A stretch of DNA of 64,000 nt from Gammaproteobacteria bacterium (GTDB taxonomy: Bacteria; Pseudomonadota; Gammaproteobacteria; UBA6429; Thiohalophilaceae), in assembly GCA_029881995.1 (NCBI GenBank), contig JAOULO010000002.1, forward strand, positions 1 to 64,000, read 5' to 3'. The notes under the pieces are model-generated. The model was not told where the DNA came from, did not search any database, and saw only the letters and a list, made by a program, of their open reading frames with translations. The position numbers were made by a program, and so were the translations under genes. Below are positions 36,683 through 46,483 of the stretch, piece after piece; positions within the stretch are counted from its first letter, which is position 1; every line of letters begins with the position of its first letter.

Positions 36683-36801
36683 GCGAATGTTCACGAGTTT
36701 GATATGCTTGATATAACCCTGTAGGTTCAGGCATTTTATTCGGCCCAATACCTGCGATAATAACGCTTTTTATAAAGCTGGCAATAGCTATTTAATCGTT
36801 C

Positions 36802-38631
36802 ATGAATCATTACATTCGCTACGAAAGCAATCCCCATTCCGCTCGTAAAGACCGGCAAAACCTGAAACGGATGTTTCCCTTCATCTGGGAATACAAAGGG
36901 CGGGTGCTGTTTGCACTGCTTTGCCTGATATTCTCAAAGCTTGCCATCGTAGGGGTGCCTTTTATTTTAAAAGAGGTGGTGGATACCCTGGATGTAAAAT
37001 CAAATGTCGCTTTGGTTCTGCCACTGGCCCTGTTGCTGGCATATGGGGCGCTACGGTTAGCAGGCAGCATGTTCAATGAGTTGCGAGATGCTGTATTTGC
37101 CCGGGTTCGTTATCACGCCATGCGCCGGGTTTCCACTCGGGTATTCGAGCATCTGCACAACCTGTCTTTACGTTTTCATCTGGATCGCCGAACAGGCAAT
37201 ATCTCTCGTGACCTTGAACGAGGCGCAGGCAGTGTGAGCTCAATCCTGAACTATATGGTGTTCAACATCCTGCCCACCATCGCCGAATTTTTACTGGTGG
37301 CAGGCATATTACTGACTCAGTATGAATCCCGGTTTGCCCTGGCCGTATTTAGCACTGTCATTATCTACTTTATTTTTACCTTCATGATCACTGAGTGGCG
37401 CATGCATTTTCGCCATGAGATGAATGCCATGGATTCCCAGGCCAATGGCCGTGCTGTGGATGCCCTGTTGAATTATGAAACCGTCAAATACTTCAACAAC
37501 GAAAAACTGGAATTGCGCCGGTACGATGAAACCCTGGGCAGATGGGAAGGGGCGGCCGTACGTAGCCAGACCTCCATGTCACTATTGAATTTTGGTCAGG
37601 GCGGTATTATTGCCATTGGTGTAACAATGATCATGGTATTTGCCGGTCAGGGAGTGGTCAGTGGCCAGATGAGCATTGGTGATCTGGTGATGGTTAATGC
37701 ACTTATGTTGCAGCTGTTTATGCCGCTGGGTTTTCTGGGCATTGTGTATCGACAGTTAAAATATGCCCTGGCAGATATGGACCTGATGTTTCGCCTGCTG
37801 GGACAACAAAGTGATATTCAGGATACTGAGCAGGCTGTTCAGCTTCAGATCAAACAAGGGCATGTGCATTTTGAGCATGTTGCCTTCGCCTATCATGAAG
37901 AACGTCCTATCCTGCACGATATTAGCTTTGACATTCAGCCGGGCCAGAAGCTCGCAGTGGTAGGGCCTTCAGGTGCAGGTAAATCGACCCTGGCTCGTCT
38001 GTTGTTTCGCTTTTATGATGTGACAGGGGGACAAATCTTTATTGATGGCCAGGATATTGCCAAAGTCACTCAACAAAGTCTGCGTGAAACGATTGGTATC
38101 GTGCCACAGGATACGGTGCTGTTTAATGACTCTATTTATTACAATATCCAGTATGCCAAACCCGATGCCAGCCGAGAGGAGGTCATTCAGGCGGCAAAAC
38201 TGGCCCATATTCATGAATTTATCGAATCCCTGCCTAATGGCTATGAAACGGTAGTGGGTGAGCGAGGTTTAAAACTGTCAGGTGGGGAAAAACAACGGGT
38301 CGCCATTGCGCGTGTTATTTTGAAAAACCCAACTATCCTGGTGTTTGATGAGGCCACTTCCAGTCTGGATTCCCAGTCAGAAAAGGTCATTCTGAAGGCC
38401 CTGCAGGAAGTTTCAGAAAATCATACTACCCTTGTAATCGCCCATCGACTCTCCACAATTATCGATGCCGATCAGATCCTGGTGCTCGATAATGGTAGAA
38501 TCGTGGAACAGGGATCGCATAGACAATTGCTAAAACAAAAAGGGGTTTATGAAAACCTATGGCAATTGCAACAGGAGCAGAATGATCTGCCTGAACAAGA
38601 TACACAAGATAAAACACCAATAAATGAATAA
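36802..38631 (+). CDS. ABC exporter, ATM1/HMT1 (ABCB) family
   Basis: 609 residues. Six N-terminal membrane helices with the ATM1-family segment NYETVKYFNNEKLELRRYD, then a complete ATPase: Walker [15 protein letters not shown], signature LSGGEKQRVAIARV, Walker B ILVFDEATSSLD and switch histidine AHRLS. The family exports glutathione- or persulfide-linked sulfur compounds or metal complexes. In a sulfur oxidiser, export of sulfur-containing thiols is plausible but not shown. It is divergent from the RND operon and followed 13 bp later by rfbB. Confidence 0.9.
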   Translation: MNHYIRYESNPHSARKDRQNLKRMFPFIWEYKGRVLFALLCLIFSKLAIVGVPFILKEVVDTLDVKSNVALVLPLALLLAYGALRLAGSMFNELRDAVFARVRYHAMRRVSTRVFEHLHNLSLRFHLDRRTGNISRDLERGAGSVSSILNYMVFNILPTIAEFLLVAGILLTQYESRFALAVFSTVIIYFIFTFMITEWRMHFRHEMNAMDSQANGRAVDALLNYETVKYFNNEKLELRRYDETLGRWEGAAVRSQTSMSLLNFGQGGIIAIGVTMIMVFAGQGVVSGQMSIGDLVMVNALMLQLFMPLGFLGIVYRQLKYALADMDLMFRLLGQQSDIQDTEQAVQLQIKQGHVHFEHVAFAYHEERPILHDISFDIQPGQKLAVVGPSGAGKSTLARLLFRFYDVTGGQIFIDGQDIAKVTQQSLRETIGIVPQDTVLFNDSIYYNIQYAKPDASREEVIQAAKLAHIHEFIESLPNGYETVVGERGLKLSGGEKQRVAIARVILKNPTILVFDEATSSLDSQSEKVILKALQEVSENHTTLVIAHRLSTIIDADQILVLDNGRIVEQGSHRQLLKQKGVYENLWQLQQEQNDLPEQDTQDKTPINE

Positions 38632-38644
38632 TTGAGAGAACGCT

Positions 38645-39715
38645 TTGAGTAAAACAATCATTATTACGGGTGGAGCTGGCTTTATTGGTTCAGCTGTTAT
38701 TCGCTATATCATTTCAACGCAGGTCGATGTTCGTATTATCAATGTTGATAAATTGACCTATGCAGGGAATCTTGAATCATTAACCGGAGTTGAAGACCAT
38801 CCCAACTATCAGTTTGAGCAGGTGGATATCTGTGAGACGAATGAGCTTGAACGTATCTTTACTCAGTATCAACCACAGGCCATTATGCACCTGGCAGCCG
38901 AATCTCATGTGGATCGTTCTATCGATGGTCCGGCAGAGTTTATTCAAACTAATATTGTTGGCACCTATAACCTATTAGAAACAGCTCGTCAGTACTGGTT
39001 AAAACTCGAAGATAAAGATAAGGTAGCTTTTCGTTTTCATCACGTTTCTACCGATGAAGTCTATGGTAGCCTGGGTAAAGATGGTTTGTTTACGGAAACT
39101 TCTACCTATAAACCTAATTCCCCTTATTCGGCCAGCAAGGCATCATCGGATCACCTGGTACGTGCCTGGCACAAAACCTATGACTTCCCGGTGGTACTGA
39201 CAAATTGCTCAAATAATTATGGGCCTTATCAATTTCCTGAAAAACTGATTCCTCTGGTGACTCTCAACGCCCTGTCAGGCAAGCCTTTGCCAATCTATGG
39301 TAAAGGAGATCAAATTCGTGACTGGTTGTATGTCGATGATCATGCTCGAGCCTTATATCGTGTCCTGACCGAGGGTAAGGTGGGTGAGACTTATAATATT
39401 GGTGGGCATAACGAAAAGCAGAATATTGAAGTAGTACAGACCATTTGTGAAATTCTTGAGGACTTAGTGCCTGAACATCCAGCAGGGGTGAAGGCCTATC
39501 AAGATTTGATTACCTATGTTGCTGATCGCCCTGGCCATGATCAGCGTTATGCGATCGATGCGACAAAAATTAAAAATGATCTCAACTGGGTCCCTGAAGA
39601 GACTTTTGAAACGGGAATGAAAAAAACCATTCAATGGTACCTCGATAACATGCAATGGTGTGAACGTGTTCAAAGTGGAAAATATCAACAGGAACGGCTC
39701 GGCCTCAACGTTTAA
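38645..39715 (+). CDS. rfbB: dTDP-glucose 4,6-dehydratase
   Basis: 356 residues. [14 protein letters not shown] (about 7-20) is the NAD motif; [10 protein letters not shown] and [10 protein letters not shown] hold the catalytic Thr/Asp/Glu and YxxxK residues, and [15 protein letters not shown] is the RmlB fingerprint. It converts dTDP-glucose to the 4-keto-6-deoxy sugar, step 2 of dTDP-L-rhamnose synthesis. The start is TTG at 38645 with GAGAG upstream. First gene of rfbBACD; the ABC transporter gene lies 13 bp upstream and may share its transcript. Confidence 0.96.
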   Translation: MSKTIIITGGAGFIGSAVIRYIISTQVDVRIINVDKLTYAGNLESLTGVEDHPNYQFEQVDICETNELERIFTQYQPQAIMHLAAESHVDRSIDGPAEFIQTNIVGTYNLLETARQYWLKLEDKDKVAFRFHHVSTDEVYGSLGKDGLFTETSTYKPNSPYSASKASSDHLVRAWHKTYDFPVVLTNCSNNYGPYQFPEKLIPLVTLNALSGKPLPIYGKGDQIRDWLYVDDHARALYRVLTEGKVGETYNIGGHNEKQNIEVVQTICEILEDLVPEHPAGVKAYQDLITYVADRPGHDQRYAIDATKIKNDLNWVPEETFETGMKKTIQWYLDNMQWCERVQSGKYQQERLGLNV

Positions 39716-39724
39716 GGTTAAAAG

Positions 39725-40597
39725 ATGAAAGGAATAATACTTGCTGGTGGTGCTGGCACACGTTTACATCCCGCCACACTGGCGGTTTCAAAACAGCTAT
39801 TACCCGTCTATGACAAACCTATGATCTATCATCCTCTCAGTACACTAATGCTGGCGGGGATACGAGATATTCTGGTGATATCTACCCCACAGGATACTCC
39901 CCGTTTTGAACAGTTATTAGGTGATGGTAGTCAGTGGGGGTTGAACCTTTCTTACACCGTTCAAGCTAAACCGGAAGGCCTGGCTCAGGCATTTATTCTT
40001 GGCAAGGACTTTGTAGGCAATGACACTTGTTCTCTGGTATTGGGTGATAATATATTTTACGGCCATGACCTGCAGGTATCACTGCAAAATTCAGCAGACA
40101 GGAAAGAGGGTGCGACTGTGTTTGCCTATCTGGTAGATGACCCAGAGCGCTATGGCGTGGTGGCCTTTGATAAAAATGACAAGGCCATCAGTATCGAAGA
40201 AAAACCGACTAAACCCAAGTCCCGCTATGCCGTAACTGGCCTGTATTTTTATGATAACCAGGTGGTGGATATTGCACATAATATAAAACCTTCAGCGCGT
40301 GGTGAACTGGAGATAACCGATGTTAATAAAGTCTATCTCGAGCAGGGTAATTTACATGTTGAAAAAATGGGTCGAGGTGTGGCTTGGTTGGATACAGGAA
40401 CACATGAGTCTTTGTTAGAAGCTTCTCATTTTATCCAGACACTGGAGAAAAGGCAGGGTCTTAAGATAGGAAGCCCCGAAGAAGTTGCCTGGCGCATGGG
40501 GTGGATCAATGATGAACAGTTGTTAAAGCTGGCTGAACCACTGGCCAAGAGTAATTATGGTACTTATCTCCAGAAATTACTGGTGCTGGAACTCTAA
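39725..40597 (+). CDS. rfbA: glucose-1-phosphate thymidylyltransferase
   Basis: 290 residues. [14 protein letters not shown] (about 4-17) is the nucleotidyltransferase signature, [18 protein letters not shown] the substrate loop, [11 protein letters not shown] the metal-site Asp. It makes dTDP-glucose, the first step of the dTDP-rhamnose pathway. Length equals that of typical RmlA. Its stop overlaps the rfbC start by one base (TAATG). Confidence 0.97.
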   Translation: MKGIILAGGAGTRLHPATLAVSKQLLPVYDKPMIYHPLSTLMLAGIRDILVISTPQDTPRFEQLLGDGSQWGLNLSYTVQAKPEGLAQAFILGKDFVGNDTCSLVLGDNIFYGHDLQVSLQNSADRKEGATVFAYLVDDPERYGVVAFDKNDKAISIEEKPTKPKSRYAVTGLYFYDNQVVDIAHNIKPSARGELEITDVNKVYLEQGNLHVEKMGRGVAWLDTGTHESLLEASHFIQTLEKRQGLKIGSPEEVAWRMGWINDEQLLKLAEPLAKSNYGTYLQKLLVLEL

Positions 40598-41154
40598 TGA
40601 ATATTATTGAAACAAATTTGCCGGGAGTATTGTTAATCGAGCCCAAAGTCTTTGGTGATCAACGAGGGTTTTTCCTCGAAACCTTCCAGGCAGAAAGATA
40701 CAAAGAAATCGGTATTGAACTGGATTTTGTGCAGGATAATTTGTCACGTTCTTCTAAAGGGGTATTACGTGGTCTGCATTATCAATTGAATTATCCCCAG
40801 GGCAAACTTGTGTCCGTGATTCGTGGCAAGGTGTTTGATGTGGCGGTAGATATTCGCCAGGGTTCACCCCATTTCGGGAAATGGTTTGGTGCTGAATTAA
40901 GTGATGAAAATCATCACCAGCTCTATGTACCTCCCGGTTTTGCCCACGGCTTTTGTGTAATGTCAGACACCGTCGACTTTCAGTACAAGTGTACCGACTA
41001 TTATCACCCGGAAGATGAGGTTGGTATCATCTGGAACGATCCCAGCATTGCGGTTGACTGGTCCATCGCGGATCCCACCTTATCGGATAAAGATAAACAA
41101 CTGTTAGCGCTCTCTGAACTTAGCTCAGAGCAACTCCCAAAATACATTCCATGA
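40597..41154 (+). CDS. rfbC: dTDP-4-dehydrorhamnose 3,5-epimerase
   Basis: 185 residues, cupin-fold RmlC. DQRGFFLETFQ, QDNLSRSSKGVLRGLHYQ with the catalytic histidine, and VPPGFAHGF are the family blocks. Third step of dTDP-L-rhamnose synthesis. It overlaps rfbD by 4 bases (ATGA), a sign of coupled translation. Confidence 0.96.
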   Translation: MNIIETNLPGVLLIEPKVFGDQRGFFLETFQAERYKEIGIELDFVQDNLSRSSKGVLRGLHYQLNYPQGKLVSVIRGKVFDVAVDIRQGSPHFGKWFGAELSDENHHQLYVPPGFAHGFCVMSDTVDFQYKCTDYYHPEDEVGIIWNDPSIAVDWSIADPTLSDKDKQLLALSELSSEQLPKYIP

Positions 41155-42029
41155 TGAAGGCCCTGGTCACAGCTGCAAATGGTCAGGTTGGTCATGCCTT
41201 GTCTCAACTGGCAGAGGCTTATGATGTAGATGTGGTATCTCTGCCAAGAACGGCGCTGGATATCTCTCAAGCTCAATCTATTGAACAGGCCATCGGCGAA
41301 ACTAAACCTGATATCATTATCAATGCCGCGGCCTATACTGCAGTGGATAAGGCCGAGTCAGATCAAAAAACTGCTTTTCTGGTCAATGAAACAGGTGCGG
41401 CCAATCTGGCATCGGCCTGTCACAAAGCCAATCTTCCATTAATCCATATTTCCACTGACTACGTGTACTCAGGTGAACAAACCACGTCTTATAAAGAGAC
41501 AGATGGCACCGGTCCACTCAATATCTATGGTAAAAGCAAACTGGCCGGGGACATGGCCATTGTAGATTTACTGACACGACACATCATTTTGCGTACCAGC
41601 TGGGTGTTTGGATTGCATGGAAATAATTTTGTAAAAACTATGTTGCGATTGGGTAAGGATCGAGATGAACTCGGCATCATTAATGATCAACATGGCGGAC
41701 CAACGGCGGCAGAAGATATTGCCGAGACCATTCTCAAGCTATGTGGATTTATACAGAAAGGTGATGTGGAGTGGGGACTGTATCATTACAGTGGCCAACC
41801 CGCCTGTAGCTGGTATGATTTTGCAGTAGAAATCTTTGACCATGCCAGGAGCCTGGATTTTGACCAGGGCGTGACCGTTAAACCCATCCCCACCTCAGAC
41901 TATCCCACCCCGGCGGCAAGGCCAAAATCCACTATTCTGGACTGCAGCAAGATTAAAAATCGGTATAATATCCCCCAGCCCGATTGGCGAAGCAGACTGG
42001 ATACCCTGATCCAGGCCGAATTCGCCTAG
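41151..42029 (+). CDS. rfbD: dTDP-4-dehydrorhamnose reductase
   Basis: 292 residues, SDR fold. ANGQVGHALSQLA is the cofactor motif, ISTDYVYSG and YGKSKLAGD contain the catalytic Thr and YxxxK, and HYSGQPACSWYDFA is the RmlD C-terminal marker. It reduces the 4-keto sugar to dTDP-L-rhamnose, finishing the pathway. The product is a likely precursor for the surface polysaccharide assembled by the 1-29 kb locus or for LPS. Two adjacent ATGs (41151 and 41154) could start it. Confidence 0.95.
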   Translation: MMKALVTAANGQVGHALSQLAEAYDVDVVSLPRTALDISQAQSIEQAIGETKPDIIINAAAYTAVDKAESDQKTAFLVNETGAANLASACHKANLPLIHISTDYVYSGEQTTSYKETDGTGPLNIYGKSKLAGDMAIVDLLTRHIILRTSWVFGLHGNNFVKTMLRLGKDRDELGIINDQHGGPTAAEDIAETILKLCGFIQKGDVEWGLYHYSGQPACSWYDFAVEIFDHARSLDFDQGVTVKPIPTSDYPTPAARPKSTILDCSKIKNRYNIPQPDWRSRLDTLIQAEFA

Positions 42030-42060
42030 TCAGAAATCAAGTCCTGAGCAGGAACACAGC

Positions 42061-42414
42061 ATGAGTCAGAGTGAAAAAGAGATATTCGAAGCCAGTATGA
42101 GCAGTTGTGGAGGCAGTGAACCCATTGCTTTGCAGGTTGTTGATGACAGTATGGAGCCTGAATTCAAACGCGGTAATATCATCATCCTTGATAGTTCAGC
42201 GCCAGTCTCCCATGAATGCTATGTTGTTGCCATGATTGAAAATGGTCCGATCTTTAGACAACTCCTTATCGATGAAGGTCGGTATTTCATCCAGCCCCTC
42301 AATGAAGCCTATATGCATGAACGTCGTGAAATAAAATTCGAAGCGATACATTCGCGAGTCGTGCAACAGGCCAGCCCGAACGGGCAGCGCAAGGAACGTA
42401 AGCATTATCTTTAA
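42061..42414 (+). CDS. S24/LexA-like protein without the catalytic lysine
   Basis: 117 residues. VVDDSMEPEFKRGNIIILD (about 26-44) matches the nucleophile region of S24 peptidases and LexA/phage-repressor C-terminal domains, with Ser30 in place. The strand that should contribute the general-base lysine reads GPIFRQLLID, with Arg66 at the lysine position, so autoproteolysis is unlikely. No DNA-binding domain is present. It begins 31 bp after rfbD on the same strand; its role is unknown. Confidence 0.75.
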   Translation: MSQSEKEIFEASMSSCGGSEPIALQVVDDSMEPEFKRGNIIILDSSAPVSHECYVVAMIENGPIFRQLLIDEGRYFIQPLNEAYMHERREIKFEAIHSRVVQQASPNGQRKERKHYL

Positions 42415-42708
42415 TATATTTTAAAAGGTTTTGTTTTCCACCAAAATATCTGCAACAGTTAATAAGCCTTTATATTCATGGACTATTAATCCATACGATA
42501 TCTTGCTTAACCAAAGCAAACAGCGTTATGCTGTCTAAGTATTGTGACTGGTGTAAAGGAGTAGACTAGGCATCGAACTGAAATACTATTAACCTTTATC
42601 CTGTATTTTCCTTTTTCCACATTAGTCATCACAAGTAATATTGAAAACTGGCTTCAGCACCTAAATTCTTAATTACGGATTGATAATTTAACATTATTGG
42701 AGGGAAAT

Positions 42709-43299
42709 ATGACTCAAGCAAACACTTCAGGCCCTGTGGTTCCTGGGCACGAAAATACCATGCCAAAATTGATCCCTGTTCCAATTGAAACCAAGGGCAA
42801 AGGATTTTTTAAAGCTTTATGGATATGGATCAAATCTACCCGTGAATGGAAATTCGAATCAGATTGGGATTTTTATTTGCCAGACATTGATAAGACCATG
42901 GTGATTCCCAAAGATTTTGTATTTGATGGTGCCTCAGTGCCAAAAAGACTCCGTGCCTATCTCTCACCCGTCGGCTTATTGTTAGTGCCAGGCATTATTC
43001 ATGACTATGGATATAGATACGATTATATCTGGGTTAGAAAATCGGATGGTAGTGTTGAAAAAGAATATCTTGATGCTGGCCGAAAGCATTGGGATGATAT
43101 ATTTTTTAAAGTCGGTAATCACGTTAATGGTGTTTTTGTCATAAATTTCCTCGCCACTTTTGCTCTGGCCCTTGCCGGTTGGATTGCCTGGAAAAATAAT
43201 CGAAAAAAGACATTTCCACCACTAGAGCCTGAAACATTGAATATGACATCCTGGACTGAAATTATTACTGCTGAAGCGGAAGAACCTGCCACGGTGTGA
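42709..43299 (+). CDS. DUF1353 family protein with C-terminal membrane helix
   Basis: 196 residues from ATG 42709, chosen because GGAGGG lies a few bases upstream; the in-frame TTG at 42697 lies before this site. The DUF1353 core is recognisable from MVIPKDFVFDGASVP and GIIHDYGYRYDY. A hydrophobic helix near 145-168 (VFVINFLATFALALAGWIAW) anchors it. DUF1353 proteins occur in phages and bacteria and have no assigned activity; the conserved His-Asp suggests a peptidase-like site. The 280-bp gap upstream shows no other feature. Confidence 0.78.
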   Translation: MTQANTSGPVVPGHENTMPKLIPVPIETKGKGFFKALWIWIKSTREWKFESDWDFYLPDIDKTMVIPKDFVFDGASVPKRLRAYLSPVGLLLVPGIIHDYGYRYDYIWVRKSDGSVEKEYLDAGRKHWDDIFFKVGNHVNGVFVINFLATFALALAGWIAWKNNRKKTFPPLEPETLNMTSWTEIITAEAEEPATV

Positions 43300-43450
43300 T
43301 TCTGCGGTGTTGAATATTATGAACAAGGAGCGGAGGGTAGTCATCATTTTATAGTGTTGGTGAGGACTCTTTGCTCTTTGTTTATCACAGGAACTAAAAT
43401 GTATTGTTGCTTAAGTGCCAGTTTTTAACACTTCCTGATTATTAGATAAG

Positions 43451-44881
43451 CTAAGGACAATCATCATAGATTGAAACTAACGTAGGCTCCACACGTTCCC
43501 CGCCAATTGTATCGTCACTAATTTTACCAATTGACAAAATGCTGTTATCGGTTGTATCCCTTAGAATAAAAATAAATGGTCTGGCTTGTTCTGGCGGGTA
43601 ACACTCCTTCTGAGGATCCCAGCCAAAATTAGAGATAGAGCCAGACATACCACCTTCTGTGTAAATATCTGTATATATATCAGGGGAAGGGTATAAAACA
43701 ATTAGGTCAGAATTGAGTTGTGGACTATTAATAAGAGAGTATTCGATAGACTCTCCCTGTAAACCCTCTTCATTAACCGAGAAATATGTATAGTGCCCAA
43801 GCTGCTTTAGATAAAGTAAACCATCAATATTGATTCCACTAAAATCATCGGTGGAGTTCTCTTTATAGTGATTCGAGCCGTATCTGTCTATTGAAAAAAC
43901 AGGTAGATATACAGTTCGAGCGTTTGTGAAAAAATTTTTATCGATATGATCAAATTCTACTTCAGAAAACTGATGGATGGTACTGCCAAGTTGCCCATAA
44001 AACGGCATAATGATCATCAATTTTATCGGGCTGTTGAATAAACTTAATTCAAACGCTTCATACCGATCATTGCTGTAATAAGGAATGTCTCCCGATATCT
44101 CTTTCATAGGAACAACTGCCTGATTTTCATAGCCATCATAATTGAGATATCCAAAGTTGGCTTGAACACTGTTAACGATATATTCATTATTGTCCCAACT
44201 AGCAGATAGCCTGAAGGTGTGGGAATGGGCGACAGCAGTAACCAAATTTACAGTATTAATACTTTCTATTAATTGATTGATGTTTGACTGAAAATTCTGT
44301 GATAAAAGCCAGTTTGTTATTGAGTTTTTATCATCAGGTTCCGATGAGATATTTATTGAATTTAGCTCTGAATTAAAGTAACCCATTTTAACAAGATACT
44401 CAGTGGCGAACTGGAAGTCATGTTTCCCCCAGGTGGTTGTCTTTATTGGCATATGTTGTTTATTACTTAAATCAACAAGAGCATTCATCAACTCATCAGG
44501 CTGAAAGTTTAATATTGTTGATTCCATATCTATTTCTAAATCAGACAGAACTTGTTGATAAGTATCCCCTTTGGCCCCAACCAATAATGTGGCCAAGGAA
44601 CGAGACAATAGTATGGGGGAAATTACTGTGTCTGAGTCAGTGGTGCTGCTAAGGTGTTTTAGACCTAGTTTAATATTTGCAGACAGTACTGTTGCATTTG
44701 CCTCATGGCTATACGCTTTCTCGGTATTAATGTTTTGCAGGGATTTAAAGTCATTAATTGTTACTTGGAGGGGGGGTAGTGTACTGGAATTTTCAGTGGA
44801 TTCAGGACTATCAGAATTACCACAGGCAGAAACAAGAAGGAGTAAACAACTTATAAGAAATATATTAACCGCAAATTTCAT
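43451..44881 (-). CDS. serpin-family lipoprotein
   Basis: 476 residues. Lipobox LLLVSAC with lipidation at Cys20, then a serpin fold: ISPILLSRSLATLLVGAKG (helix B region), FRLSASWDN, and the C-terminal signature RPFIFILRDTTDNSILSIGKI. The hinge preceding the reactive loop reads VNEEGLQGESIE instead of the inhibitory EEGTEAAAAT pattern, so loop insertion and protease inhibition are doubtful. The segment between hinge and signature is long. Serpins are uncommon in proteobacteria. Likely anchored in the outer membrane, facing the periplasm or surface. No operon partner. Confidence 0.82.
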   Translation of the reverse strand: MKFAVNIFLISCLLLLVSACGNSDSPESTENSSTLPPLQVTINDFKSLQNINTEKAYSHEANATVLSANIKLGLKHLSSTTDSDTVISPILLSRSLATLLVGAKGDTYQQVLSDLEIDMESTILNFQPDELMNALVDLSNKQHMPIKTTTWGKHDFQFATEYLVKMGYFNSELNSINISSEPDDKNSITNWLLSQNFQSNINQLIESINTVNLVTAVAHSHTFRLSASWDNNEYIVNSVQANFGYLNYDGYENQAVVPMKEISGDIPYYSNDRYEAFELSLFNSPIKLMIIMPFYGQLGSTIHQFSEVEFDHIDKNFFTNARTVYLPVFSIDRYGSNHYKENSTDDFSGINIDGLLYLKQLGHYTYFSVNEEGLQGESIEYSLINSPQLNSDLIVLYPSPDIYTDIYTEGGMSGSISNFGWDPQKECYPPEQARPFIFILRDTTDNSILSIGKISDDTIGGERVEPTLVSIYDDCP

Positions 44882-45328
44882 TCCCCTTCTCTCCCCCGTT
44901 CCTTATAGACAATGACTGCATTACATAACCATGTCGGAAATGAGATTATAACTCCTACATTTGCAGAATAACCACCTCTTTGGAGGGTATTCATAGTAAA
45001 GGGTGCAGTGATCTGTATAAAAAATGACCAGATCGAAAAAAATTCTACAGTACTTATTAATGCCAACATCAAATTGATAAGAATTGTGTATAAACACCTA
45101 TTAACAGGTGAAAACACAGTCATTACGACGAAGTAATTTTTTGAAGCAAGAAGTTTTATCTAATATTGTCATATCGACACAAAAGGTAATAATCTTTAAG
45201 TGTGTCTTTATAACGACTAGCAAGCTGAATATTATGGAAAAAGTATCGATGTGAGTAGACTCATGGCTCTATGATAGGTTCATAGCTGGAATGCACTGGC
45301 TTTAAGAGAAAATAAAAAGAAGAGGAAC
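44882..45328. other. intergenic gap, no gene seen
   Basis: 447 bp between two minus-strand genes. The open stretch 44878-45123 has no protein-like features or ribosome binding site. It should contain the serpin gene promoter and the end of the rhodanese operon; no hairpin was recognised. Confidence 0.5.
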
Positions 45329-45793
45329 TTACTGATTAGAACTCAATTGCTCCGGCTTTAACTTAGCCGTAAAATATTCATCCGCATCATCCACATCAAC
45401 CTCATTCCCATCCTTATCAATCATTGGCTGTTCAAACTCATTCCAGCCACGCAAACCAGTCTTGAGTGAAATCACATTTCCAAACCCCATCTCCTGCATG
45501 ACCAGACAGGCGAGGGCGCTACGGCGACCGGAACGGCACACTACGATCACCTCTTTGTCACGGGCATGAGCCAATTCGGGTATGGTTTCTTCGTAATCAA
45601 ATTCAACGGCACTTTCAAGAATACCGCGGGGGACATTGATGGAACCCTCGATCTTCATGGCTTCGAATTCATAAGGTTCTCGTACATCGATGATCATGGG
45701 TTTATCGTGTTCCAGTTTTTCCGCCAGGTCCCAGGGAAAGATCTCCTGGATATGTTGCAGACACTCGTCAACCAGTTGGGTGAATGTTTTCAT
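45329..45793 (-). CDS. rhodanese-domain sulfurtransferase
   Basis: 154 residues, single rhodanese domain. MIIDVREPYEFEAMKIEGSI is split across the N-terminal half of the fold, and the active-site loop VVCRSGRRSALA carries the persulfide cysteine. It lies 30 bp after the response regulator gene on the same strand, so it is probably the last gene of the sensor-regulator operon. In this context it may move sulfane sulfur to the Dsr pathway (rhodanese to TusA/DsrEFH relay) or away from it; the partner is inferred. Confidence 0.9.
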   Translation of the reverse strand: MKTFTQLVDECLQHIQEIFPWDLAEKLEHDKPMIIDVREPYEFEAMKIEGSINVPRGILESAVEFDYEETIPELAHARDKEVIVVCRSGRRSALACLVMQEMGFGNVISLKTGLRGWNEFEQPMIDKDGNEVDVDDADEYFTAKLKPEQLSSNQ

Positions 45794-45823
45794 GGGTAAA
45801 CCTTGTTATTTTTATGAAGAGGA

Positions 45824-46483
45824 TTATGCTGTTGAGCGTGATAGCCCTTTCTCTACTGCCATCACGGCGGCCTCGACACGGGAGTGGACTTCCAGCTTTC
45901 TTAAGATCGCTTTGACATGTAATTTTACTGTGCCATCTGAGATACCGAGGTTACGGGCAATGGCCTTGTTGCTCTGACCTTCGGCAAGCAGTCCCAGAAT
46001 CTCGGTTTCTCGTGGGGTGAGATGAGAAAAGGGGGTGACCTTCTTGTCATCCACCGCATCACTTTTGCCGGATACTGCCTTGGCCAGGATGGGGGCCAGG
46101 TCTGGGGCGACGACGGTTTTACCTGCCACGATGTCGCGCAGGGCCAGTACCAGGTCATCTGGCTCCATATCTTTTAACAGGTAGCCCTGGGCACCGGCCC
46201 GTAGGGATTCCACTAGATCTGATTCTTCACTACTGGTGGTAAGCATGGCGATGGGCATTTCCAGGCCCTGTTCGCGTAACATACCGAGAACTCCAAGGCC
46301 GTTCATGCCGGGCATTCGCATGTCGAGGAGAATCACATCAGGTTTATGTTGATCGATAATGGGCAGGCATTCCTGACCGCTGTTGACGGAGGCAACTACC
46401 TCAATCCCGCGACTACTCAGCAGTCCTTCCAGGCCGACACGAAACAGGGTGTGATCATCGATTAATAAAACTCGCAGGCTCAT
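45824..46483 (-). CDS. NarL/FixJ-family response regulator
   Basis: 219 residues. Receiver domain with LLIDDHTLF (acidic pair), phospho-acceptor Asp in ILLDMRMPGMNG and the conserved Lys in LLKDMEPDD; LuxR-type helix-turn-helix in TPRETEILGLLAEGQSNKAIA and GISDGTVKLHVKAIL. Its start overlaps the sensor kinase stop (ATGA). It is the NarL type, and the dsrA leader contains NarL-heptamer-like repeats, so dsr is the obvious target to test. Confidence 0.93.
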   Translation of the reverse strand: MSLRVLLIDDHTLFRVGLEGLLSSRGIEVVASVNSGQECLPIIDQHKPDVILLDMRMPGMNGLGVLGMLREQGLEMPIAMLTTSSEESDLVESLRAGAQGYLLKDMEPDDLVLALRDIVAGKTVVAPDLAPILAKAVSGKSDAVDDKKVTPFSHLTPRETEILGLLAEGQSNKAIARNLGISDGTVKLHVKAILRKLEVHSRVEAAVMAVEKGLSRSTA

